DNA of 5,270 bases from Bacteroidales bacterium (GTDB lineage: Bacteria; Bacteroidota; Bacteroidia; Bacteroidales; NBLH01), in the NCBI GenBank assembly GCA_027083715.1, contig JALWNR010000249.1, positions 1-5,270 of the forward strand, read 5' to 3'. Both the position numbers and the translations under genes were made by a program. The notes beneath the pieces are model-generated. The model was not told the DNA's origin and ran no database searches. It saw only the letters and a program-made list of their open reading frames with translations. Positions 1-5,270 of this stretch are shown piece after piece. How positions within the stretch are numbered: position 1 is the stretch's first letter; each line of letters starts with the position of its first letter.

Positions 1-10
1 TCGCATTATA

Positions 11-40
11 CCCTGCATTCCGCTATCGCTCCATACAGGG
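11..40. repeat. Inverted repeat CCCTG...CAGGG
   Basis: CCCTG at 11-15 pairs with CAGGG at 36-40 across a 20-base loop. Together with the hairpins at 54-66 and 80-95 it forms a cluster of three GC-rich stems in otherwise AT-rich non-coding DNA, as often seen in dispersed intergenic elements. No protein or known RNA family is recognised. Confidence 0.35.
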
Positions 41-53
41 CTATTTAATTATC

Positions 54-69
54 ACCCCTTTGGGGTTTT
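54..69 (+). terminator. Candidate hairpin terminator, plus-strand reading
   Basis: A perfect 5-bp stem ACCCC/GGGGT (54-58, 62-66) with a TTT loop. The run TTTT at 66-69 begins at the last stem base and is followed by AAA. The T tract follows only in the plus direction, so it would suit a plus-strand gene arriving from the left, outside this window. On the minus strand the stem is followed by GATAATTAAATAG, a poor terminator for the operon. Confidence 0.3.
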
Positions 70-70
70 A

Positions 71-150
71 AATCATTTCTCCCGAAAAATCGGGACAGGT
101 TTTGTGTGTCGAATTTATTCGTCATGAATGTTTCATGTGTTTATTTTTTA
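71..150 (-). repeat. Mosaic intergenic repeat, copy A (with intact hairpin)
   Basis: An 80-base unit. Its left 39 bases (71-109) match 1873-1911 at 36 of 39 positions. Its right 29 bases (122-150) match 224-252 at 27 of 29, including 22 identical bases (129-150 = 231-252). It contains a perfect 6-bp stem at 80-85/90-95 (TCCCGA, loop AAAA, TCGGGA) and a small CGAAT/ATTCG inverted repeat at 110-121 that replaces the AT-rich middle of the other copies. No U-rich tract follows the hairpin on the minus strand, so it is not a classical terminator. It is read here as a repeat module. Confidence 0.75.
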
Positions 151-189
151 CTATTTTTAATTGCCACATGGAACCGCATGATGTAAAAT

Positions 190-252
190 AATCATTTCCT
201 TGTATGTTTAATAATTATTTTAATCATGCTTGTTTCATGTGTTTATTTTTTA
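190..252 (-). repeat. Mosaic intergenic repeat, copy C (hairpin module missing)
   Basis: A 63-base unit. It shares its right end with copy A (224-252 against 122-150) and its middle with copy B: 201-224 matches 1905-1928 at 23 of 24 positions, 20 of them contiguous. It lacks the hairpin module of A and B, being about 21 bases shorter at that point, yet resumes with the same left end (AAATGATT on the minus strand). It starts exactly at the TAA stop codon of the small barrel gene (250-252). Confidence 0.72.
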
Positions 253-861
253 TAATCTATAACTGATTCCAAAACGAAAACCGGTTTCCATTAAATGTAA
301 TTGATGATTGCTTTTTTGAAATGCAATCAAACTATGGGCTTTTATGTAAGGATTTACAAAAAGCGACACCCCCCGTTTAAAATCGTATTTCAAAGCAATT
401 CCTAACATAGTACCTATACCCGACTGACTATCAACTGAATCATCGGGCTGGATATGCCAAGTAATAAATGTACCTGTATTGACAAAAAAATACTTCAAAA
501 AATCTGCCCTTACATAAAAAGGAATTTCCAACAAAGAAAAACTTGCACCATAGGGTTGTACATCATAATTTGGCGGTAAATTGGGTTCGATAATTATCCG
601 GTGCTCTGCATACTCAATACCTGTTTCAATTGATAAAGTTTTGTTAAACGAATAAATATAATTTACACCAAAAACATAAAAATTATCGGAATTATAACTT
701 GCAGCACCATCCAACGATTGAAAATAAAACATATTGTTAGTGCCAAACGATGAAAAACTTAATCCGATTTTATGTTTTCGCTCAATTTGATGCTTTGTTT
801 GTGCCACTAACTGTCCGGCAAATAATACTAAGATTAAAACCGGTAAAAACATTTTTTTCAT
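250..861 (-). CDS. Small outer-membrane beta-barrel protein
   Basis: A 203-aa predicted outer-membrane beta-barrel protein, PorT/OmpW-like in layout. The ATG at 861 is preferred because it gives a standard signal peptide (MKKMFLPVLILVLFAGQLVAQ-type, residues 1-21) with a Lys n-region. An upstream in-frame TTG at 879 would overlap the previous stop codon and add only six residues. The mature part alternates polar and hydrophobic residues in amphipathic strands: HKIGLSFSSFG, FYVFGVNYIYSF, LSIETGIEYAEH, FSLLEIPFYVRADFLKYFFVNTGTF, IGTMLGIALKYDF, VSLFVNPYIKAHSLI, METGFRFGISYRL. About eight strands fit the length, and there are no cysteines. It is last in the operon, 14 bases after the second DUF4249 gene. 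It may be a structural or accessory barrel for the transporter, but no function can be read directly. The TAA stop is the first triplet of an intergenic repeat copy. Confidence 0.82.
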   Translation of the reverse strand: MKKMFLPVLILVLFAGQLVAQTKHQIERKHKIGLSFSSFGTNNMFYFQSLDGAASYNSDNFYVFGVNYIYSFNKTLSIETGIEYAEHRIIIEPNLPPNYDVQPYGASFSLLEIPFYVRADFLKYFFVNTGTFITWHIQPDDSVDSQSGIGTMLGIALKYDFKRGVSLFVNPYIKAHSLIAFQKSNHQLHLMETGFRFGISYRL

Positions 862-875
862 AATCAACGATTTAA

Positions 876-1787
876 TCAATAAGTTCTTGTTATACTTTCC
901 AAACGTACACTATCCACATCTGCCGCATAAACGGCAAAAATGCCAAAACCATTTTTAATATTGGTATATACTTGAACCGGCTCCATAAAAAATTCATCTT
1001 GTGCATTATAATGTTTTGCCAACGAAGTATAATACAAGTAGTAATCTTTGCTAATGGTTTTAAATTGTACATAATAGACCGAAACGGTATTGTTGTTATC
1101 GTAAAAGTTTCTTTGTGCATTAAATTGCAATTTATACTCTTTACCCTGAATTAATTCATCCGTAAAAAGCAAATCCTGTTGTAAATACCAGTCATCAGAA
1201 AAAACATTCGGGTCTGAACTGTATATATTTAAATGATAATCATCAACTAAAACCGTATCTTCACCATCCCCCAACTCATAAGTAGTATATCTCCGCTCGA
1301 TAACCGACACTGCATAATAATTATCGTATTCTGGATTATCTTTAAAAATTAAAGTAAAGCGTGTTTCCGGCCAATCGTAAGCATTGAATGTCTGATAAGC
1401 ATCCAATTCAATAATATTTGTTTTATAGGGTACAGTTGTTTCAGTCTCCAAATCGGGGTAATTATCAGTCTCTACTTTAATATGGTAATTTTCGCCTTGC
1501 TTTAAAGTATAGTTTGCATAATAATAACCTGCAGAACTGTCTGTCAAAATTTCAATAAGTTGATTATCTTTATAAAGAACAACTTTTGCTCCTTCAACAG
1601 GTTTTGTTTTTTCATCACTATCTAAAATATATTTACTTATTGTTAAATTAACGCTTAAAATACTATCAGCCCCAAGCAAACCATTTAATACCAACCTTCT
1701 TCCTTCATCCGGGATTTTAATATCTATATTCTTTTCACAAGCAGATATTAAAAAAATTAAAAAAAAAAAGATAAGAATATTTTTCAT
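876..1787 (-). CDS. DUF4249 family lipoprotein, copy 2
   Basis: A 303-aa predicted lipoprotein, the tandem paralogue of the gene before it. The signal peptide is very Phe/Ile-rich and ends in the lipobox LISAC (Cys17, the only cysteine), followed by EKNIDIKIPDEG. The N-terminal half (RLVLNG, EGAKVVLYKD, GYYYANYTLKQGENYHIKV) suggests the same beta-sandwich. The C-terminal DUF4249 signature is SKDYYLYYTSLAKH, then AQDEFFMEPVQVY and NGFGIFAVY (246-287). It lacks the Tyr-rich insertion of copy 1 but has a slightly longer tail (ESITRTY). Codons 7-10 contain an 11-base T run. It is separated from copy 1 by 136 bases holding a hairpin repeat, so its expression may be partly uncoupled from the receptor. 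Its TGA stop lies 14 bases before the preferred ATG of the barrel gene. Family call firm; function (surface ligand capture or receptor accessory) inferred. Confidence 0.9.
   Translation of the reverse strand: MKNILIFFFLIFLISACEKNIDIKIPDEGRRLVLNGLLGADSILSVNLTISKYILDSDEKTKPVEGAKVVLYKDNQLIEILTDSSAGYYYANYTLKQGENYHIKVETDNYPDLETETTVPYKTNIIELDAYQTFNAYDWPETRFTLIFKDNPEYDNYYAVSVIERRYTTYELGDGEDTVLVDDYHLNIYSSDPNVFSDDWYLQQDLLFTDELIQGKEYKLQFNAQRNFYDNNNTVSVYYVQFKTISKDYYLYYTSLAKHYNAQDEFFMEPVQVYTNIKNGFGIFAVYAADVDSVRLESITRTY
1759..1769 (-). repeat. 11-base T homopolymer in the DUF4249 copy 2 signal peptide
   Basis: On the coding (minus) strand eleven consecutive T residues span codons 7-10 (Phe-Phe-Phe-Leu), with a second 7-base T run just downstream. 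Slippage here would shift the frame within the signal peptide. The tract may simply reflect AT bias in a Phe/Leu-rich hydrophobic core. Confidence 0.6.
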
Positions 1788-1803
1788 GTGTATATATTTT
1801 ACT
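1782..1803 (-). repeat. Repeat-like leader and start of DUF4249 copy 2
   Basis: These 22 bases match 131-152, in the leading module of repeat copy A, at 20 positions. On the minus strand they form the A-rich leader and the start codon with the second codon (ACACATGAAA) of DUF4249 copy 2. The similarity could mean shared origin, or convergence on an A-rich Bacteroidota translation-initiation region. Confidence 0.45.
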
Positions 1804-1923
1804 GATAATTAATATGTTAGTTTTGAATTATAAAATTGTGAAGTAATTCAGTTACTAAAAGTGTATCGATATAATCATTACTCCCCAAAAATCGGGACAG
1901 GCTTTGTGTGTTTAATAATTATT
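1788..1923 (-). other. 136-base gap between the two DUF4249 genes
   Basis: This is the only sizeable gap inside the operon. It holds most of repeat copy B (to 1923), a small inverted repeat AGTAA/TTACT (1842-1846, 1852-1856) and the A-rich leader of DUF4249 copy 2. No open frame of note and no convincing internal promoter were found. Confidence 0.5.
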
Positions 1924-1928
1924 TTAAT
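1873..1928 (-). repeat. Mosaic intergenic repeat, copy B between the two DUF4249 genes
   Basis: A 56-base unit with the AT-rich middle of copy C and the hairpin module of copy A; the leading module (TAAAAAATAAACACATG-like) is absent. One stem base differs from copy A (C at 1886 opposite C at 1893), which breaks the hairpin without a compensating change. The unit overlaps the end of DUF4249 copy 1 and supplies its TAA stop (1924-1926) and two bases of its last codon. It may act as a weak attenuation or mRNA-processing site between the two lipoprotein genes, but this is inference. Confidence 0.72.
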
Positions 1929-2853
1929 TTTGAATTCTCGTACTGTCTAAATCTTCCGAATATCCGGCAAATACACCAAAGCCGTTTTCTATATTATTAT
2001 ATACCTGTACAGGCTCCATAAAAAATTCATCTTGTGCTTCAAAATGCTTTGCCAGTGATTTGTAGTACAAATAAAATTCTTTACTAACTGATTTTAAATA
2101 AACATAAAACGATACATCACTTTCAGTATTTTCTACCGGATTACCGTATTCATCGTATTCATAAGCATAATAACCACCATATCCGAAAAACTTTAAGGAA
2201 TATTTTTCCCCGTTAAATAGTTCATCGTTTAAAAGCAAACCTTCTCCAAGTCCCCATTCATCCAAAGTATTGGGGTCGAAACTGTATAAATATATTTGAT
2301 CATAATAAACATATACCGTATCGTTTCCGGTTTCATAATCCGTATAATGATCAACATATCGCTGATACACTTCTACAAAGTAATAATTATCTTCTTCCGG
2401 ATTGTCTTTAAAAGTAAGGGTAAAGCCAAGAGCGTCATAACCTTCTTCATCTTTTGTATTTTCTGCGGAAAGTTCTAATATTTCCGTTTTTTCCGGCAAA
2501 AGGCTTTCGGCTGTTAGTTGCGGAAATTCGCCTGAATTGACTTCTATTTTATAAATATTATTTGCTTTAAGAATATAATTTCCAAAGTAGGTACTGTCTT
2601 CTTGCATTTGCAAGCTTTCTATATACTTATCGCCTTCGTATAAGCGTATTTCAGCATCCGCAATTTTATCAAAATTATATTTATTATCCAAGATATACCT
2701 ACTTTCTGTTAAACTTACCATTAAAACACTATCTGCGCCAAAAAAACTGTTTACTACAAGTTTTCTACCATTATCAGGGATATCAATTTGAATTGTTTTT
2801 TCGCATGAAAACAATACTAAACTCACTAATAAATAAATTATTATATTTTTCAT
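1924..2853 (-). CDS. DUF4249 family lipoprotein, copy 1
   Basis: A 309-aa predicted lipoprotein of the DUF4249 family, which commonly follows TonB-dependent receptors in Bacteroidota; its biochemical role is not established. A short hydrophobic signal ends in the lipobox LFSC (Cys17, the only cysteine). The residues after it (EKTIQIDIPDNG) lack a tight acidic export tag. Residues about 30-120 (KLVVN, ADAEIRLYEGD, GNYILKANNIYKIEV) look like a transthyretin/Ig-type beta-sandwich. The C-terminal signature is SKEFYLYYKSLAKH, then AQDEFFMEPVQVY and NGFGVFAGY (258-298). It is clearly paralogous to the next gene, sharing CEK, IPD, GADS, YILD, TFKDNPE.DNYY-type blocks. A Tyr-rich stretch at about 224-246 is absent from that paralogue. 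The ATG lies 11 bases after the receptor stop, suggesting co-transcription. The stop codon lies inside an intergenic repeat. A role as receptor partner is inferred from position. Confidence 0.9.
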   Translation of the reverse strand: MKNIIIYLLVSLVLFSCEKTIQIDIPDNGRKLVVNSFFGADSVLMVSLTESRYILDNKYNFDKIADAEIRLYEGDKYIESLQMQEDSTYFGNYILKANNIYKIEVNSGEFPQLTAESLLPEKTEILELSAENTKDEEGYDALGFTLTFKDNPEEDNYYFVEVYQRYVDHYTDYETGNDTVYVYYDQIYLYSFDPNTLDEWGLGEGLLLNDELFNGEKYSLKFFGYGGYYAYEYDEYGNPVENTESDVSFYVYLKSVSKEFYLYYKSLAKHFEAQDEFFMEPVQVYNNIENGFGVFAGYSEDLDSTRIQN

Positions 2854-2864
2854 TTCTCGAAGTT

Positions 2865-5207
2865 TTAAAATTTAAATGAATAACTCACAAAAGGGATCAT
2901 AGGGAATAAGGAAGCTTGTTTTAACACTGTACGGGAATTTCCGCTTTGTGAATACTCATAAGAGTAATACAAAAAGAATGGATTTTGGCGGTTATACATA
3001 TTGTACATTCCCACGCTCCATGTACGGGTTCCCCACTTTTTCTTTTTATGAAAATTCACGTTAAAATCAAGTTTGTGATAATTGGGCATACGGAAACTAT
3101 TACGATGCGGATAATACTGAACATCGTACCAGATACTCTCAAAAGCAGATTGATATTTTTCAGTAGCCAGAGTAACTGCATATCCGCTGCCAAATACCCA
3201 GGAAGCTCCGATATCAACCTTTTCGGAAAATTTGTGCGAAAACACAATACTTATATCGTGCCTGCGATCGTATTTATACGGAAAACGCTCCCCAAAGCTA
3301 ATATTGTCAAATTGTCTGTCAGACCAGGCTAGTGTATAGCCAATCCATCCGGTAGTTTTTCCCAAAGTTTTACGTAATAAAAGCTCAATTCCGTACGACC
3401 ACCCTTTACCGATTTCAATTTTTTTCTCCCAATCATCATTTACCAACAAAAAGCTGGCTCCTTCTTTATAGCCGATAAGGTTATTCATTTCTTTGTAAAA
3501 ACCTTCCAGACTAATTTCCCAGCCTTTACCAAAGGTTAGCATACTCCCTAGTGCATATTGTGTTGAAAGCTGTGGTCCAATACTATCAGTTACAGGAAGC
3601 CATAAATCGGTAGGTAAACCAATATTGCTGTTGGATAGTAGATGTACATATTGTGCCATTTGAGAATACGCCGCTTTAACAGACCAATTGGGCTTAATCA
3701 GATAACGCATGGATATACGTGGCTCGATATTATAGTAAAACTTTTTATCAACATAAAAACCTGAGGCATGTACACCGGCATTTATCTTAAACTTACCAAA
3801 AGTCATATCGTCTTCGATATAAACAAAACCTTCATCCGTATATAACCGCTTATTACCAAAAGTGGTATCCACATTATTTTTGTTGTCGGTACTTTCTTTA
3901 TAAGCATTTACACCCGGATTAAAGGTATGATTGGTATAATTTGCACCAAAACGTATGTAATGATCCGGATTGGGAATAAAATCAAAATCTGTTTTTACAA
4001 CCCAATCATCAATGCCCGAAAAGTAATCAAATTTATAGGAACTAACTCCTTGATTATCTTTATACTCGCTATCGTATCCTGTATTGAATTTATATCTTGT
4101 AAAATTAACGCTGGTATTACTAAACAACTTATTGCTTATCATATAGTTCCAGCGTAAAGCGGCAATTATATTTCCCCACTGTAAATTAAAATTATCCGAT
4201 GAATAATAATCTCCTTCGGTATATTTATATTTTTCATAGGCTTTATCGTTTCCCATATAAGCACTCAGGTACAAGCGGTGTTTATCATTAAACTTATAAT
4301 TAATTTTTGTGGTTAAATCATAAAAATAATAGCCAATACTCATATCTTCTCCGTAGGAGTTTCGGTTATACATCCTTATAAAAGGAGTTGCCAGCAAATC
4401 AATATAAGTTCTTCGTGCCGAAACCAAAAAACTCATTTTATTTTTAATAATCGGACCTTCCAAAGCCAGTTTTGCTGCAATCAAACCGATAGTACCCGTA
4501 GCATGAATTTTTTCCGGATTACCCTCTTTCATCCGTATATCAAGTACCGAGGACAGCCGACCACCATAACGAGCTGGAAAACCACCTTTGATTAATTGTA
4601 CATTATTGATTGCATCCACATTAAACACCGAAAAAAAACCAAACAGATGATTTACATTATAAACCGGTATCCCGTCAAGTAAAATTAAATTTTGATCAGG
4701 ACCACCACCCCGCACATACAACCCGCTTGAACCTTCTGTTCCTGACTGCACACCAGGCAATAACTGAATGGCTTTAATAATATCAACCTCACCTAAAAGT
4801 GCAGGAATACTTTTAATGGTTTTAACAGGCAAAACTGTTGTACTCATTTGCGAACTTTCCACACCTGCATCTATTTTATCCGCAACAACATCGACCTCTT
4901 GCAGCTCAATGTTTGATGATAAGTTTATATTTATGGATAAATTGGCATTCAAATCAATTTCCTTTGTTTCAGTAACATAACCAACAAATGAATAAGCAAT
5001 TTTATATTTGCCTTTTGGAAGCGTAATGCTATAAAAACCATAAACATTAGTTATGGTTCCTATTGTCGTTCCGGGAACATATACACTCGCTCCGATTAAC
5101 TTTTCATCATTTCCCGCATCTGAAATATATCCGCTGATTGTATATTTTTGGGCAAATAGCATCATTGGAAATAATACAAGTAAACTAATCAATATTATTT
5201 TTCTCAT
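2865..5207 (-). CDS. TonB-dependent receptor with carboxypeptidase-regulatory-like N-terminal domain
   Basis: Complete 780-aa outer-membrane active transporter, expected to import a ligand using TonB/ExbBD energy. A signal peptide covers residues 1-20, cleaved after LFAQ. A carboxypeptidase-regulatory-like beta-sandwich follows (about 22-105: SGYISD, LIGASVYVPGT, GTITNVYGFYS, SFVGY), then a linker with ELQEVDVVADK (101-111) where a TonB box would sit. The plug spans about 120-230, with PALLGEVDIIKAIQLLPGV, LYVRGGGPDQNLILLDG and GGFPARYGGRLSSVLDIR. The rest is the barrel, with family-typical late blocks (FPYKYDRRHDIS, HKKKKWGTRTW, YNRQNPFF) and a terminal Phe (SYSFKF) as expected for BAM-assembled barrels. 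There is no STN domain, so it is probably not a signalling transducer, and there are no cysteines. It is the first gene of the apparent operon and ends 11 bases before the first DUF4249 gene. The family call is firm; the substrate is unknown. Confidence 0.96.
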   Translation of the reverse strand: MRKIILISLLVLFPMMLFAQKYTISGYISDAGNDEKLIGASVYVPGTTIGTITNVYGFYSITLPKGKYKIAYSFVGYVTETKEIDLNANLSININLSSNIELQEVDVVADKIDAGVESSQMSTTVLPVKTIKSIPALLGEVDIIKAIQLLPGVQSGTEGSSGLYVRGGGPDQNLILLDGIPVYNVNHLFGFFSVFNVDAINNVQLIKGGFPARYGGRLSSVLDIRMKEGNPEKIHATGTIGLIAAKLALEGPIIKNKMSFLVSARRTYIDLLATPFIRMYNRNSYGEDMSIGYYFYDLTTKINYKFNDKHRLYLSAYMGNDKAYEKYKYTEGDYYSSDNFNLQWGNIIAALRWNYMISNKLFSNTSVNFTRYKFNTGYDSEYKDNQGVSSYKFDYFSGIDDWVVKTDFDFIPNPDHYIRFGANYTNHTFNPGVNAYKESTDNKNNVDTTFGNKRLYTDEGFVYIEDDMTFGKFKINAGVHASGFYVDKKFYYNIEPRISMRYLIKPNWSVKAAYSQMAQYVHLLSNSNIGLPTDLWLPVTDSIGPQLSTQYALGSMLTFGKGWEISLEGFYKEMNNLIGYKEGASFLLVNDDWEKKIEIGKGWSYGIELLLRKTLGKTTGWIGYTLAWSDRQFDNISFGERFPYKYDRRHDISIVFSHKFSEKVDIGASWVFGSGYAVTLATEKYQSAFESIWYDVQYYPHRNSFRMPNYHKLDFNVNFHKKKKWGTRTWSVGMYNMYNRQNPFFLYYSYEYSQSGNSRTVLKQASLFPMIPFVSYSFKF

Positions 5208-5231
5208 TGTAATAAATAAATTTGTTTATTA

Positions 5232-5245
5232 ATATTTTAAAATAT
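5232..5245. promoter_or_regulatory. Perfect 14-bp AT palindrome upstream of the receptor
   Basis: ATATTTTAAAATAT is a perfect palindrome about 24 bases before the receptor start codon. Its position would suit an operator or the melting region of a promoter. All-AT palindromes arise easily in AT-rich leaders, so function is uncertain. Confidence 0.3.
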
Positions 5246-5268
5246 CTGCTCGTTATCTATGATACAAG
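5237..5268 (-). promoter_or_regulatory. Weak candidate Bacteroidota-type promoter for the operon
   Basis: On the minus strand CTTG (5268-5265) is followed after 20 bases by TATTTTAA (5244-5237). The Bacteroidota pattern is TTTG, about 20 bases, then TAnnTTTG. The spacing fits, but each element has mismatches (one in the first, two in the second). Only 63 bases upstream are visible, so the true promoter may lie outside the window. Confidence 0.18.
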
Positions 5269-5270
5269 TA

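Larger units (their letters stand above)
1..249. other. Gene-free region downstream of the operon, filled with repeats
   Basis: No supportable coding frame is seen on either strand. The segment contains an inverted repeat (11-40), a GC-rich hairpin (54-66), two same-orientation copies of a mosaic repeat (71-150 and 190-252) and a 39-base spacer (151-189) with nothing recognisable. Its GC-rich stems contrast with the AT-rich surroundings. No tRNA or rRNA signature was seen. Confidence 0.7.

Noticed and set aside
80..95. Rho-independent terminator of the operon
   Set aside because: The stem is good, but no U tract follows on the minus strand (GAAATGATTT). It is better described as a repeat module.
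1..249. Insertion sequence remnant
   Set aside because: No transposase fragment, terminal inverted repeats or target-site duplication could be identified.
71..252. CRISPR array
   Set aside because: Only two neighbouring copies, mosaic rather than identical, with no regular spacers and no cas genes.
862..879. TTG start for the small barrel gene
   Set aside because: It would overlap the preceding stop codon and add MIKSLI before a normal signal peptide. The ATG at 861 gives a standard Lys-headed signal sequence.
2134..2163. RHS/YD-repeat-like motif YEYDEYGNPV in DUF4249 copy 1
   Set aside because: Only one copy is present. RHS proteins need many tandem YD repeats, so this is taken as a chance match in a Tyr-rich loop.
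876..2853. SusD-family identity for the lipoproteins
   Set aside because: At about 305 aa they are much shorter than SusD (about 500 aa), lack TPR-like helical sequence, and carry the DUF4249 C-terminal signature.
2985..3332. 115-aa plus-strand open frame and similar short frames
   Set aside because: It lies wholly within the receptor gene, antisense to conserved barrel motifs, and has no recognisable domain. It is a shadow frame.
2865..5207. FecA-type signalling transducer with sigma/anti-sigma control
   Set aside because: The N-terminal extension is a carboxypeptidase-regulatory-like domain rather than STN, and no sigma or anti-sigma gene is in the window.

Overview
The window is AT-rich and reads like a Bacteroidota chromosome, most likely Bacteroidales-like. 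Evidence for this is the TonB-dependent receptor with an N-terminal carboxypeptidase-regulatory-like domain, the DUF4249 lipoproteins, and A-rich leaders without clear Shine-Dalgarno sites. All real genes lie on the minus strand; plus-strand open frames are shadows.

Reading in the direction of transcription (right to left): a 63-base upstream region holds a 14-bp AT palindrome and at best a weak promoter. A complete 780-aa TonB-dependent receptor follows (5207-2865). After 11 bases comes a DUF4249 lipoprotein (2853-1924). A 136-base gap, the only sizeable break, contains a copy of an intergenic repeat with a hairpin. A second, paralogous DUF4249 lipoprotein (1787-876) follows, then, 14 bases later, a small outer-membrane beta-barrel protein (861-250). 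The left 249 bases hold no gene. They carry two further copies of the same repeat in the same orientation, a second GC-rich hairpin and a larger inverted repeat.

By domain content this is a SusCD-like uptake cassette without SusD: a TonB-powered outer-membrane channel, two tandem lipoproteins that may act as its surface or periplasmic partners, and a small barrel protein. No enzyme, transcription factor or sigma/anti-sigma pair is present, so the substrate cannot be read from this window. The least explained part is the mosaic repeat family (71-150, 190-252, 1873-1928). Its copies abut or overlap the stop codons of two of the four genes, and its leading module resembles the leader and start codon of the second DUF4249 gene.
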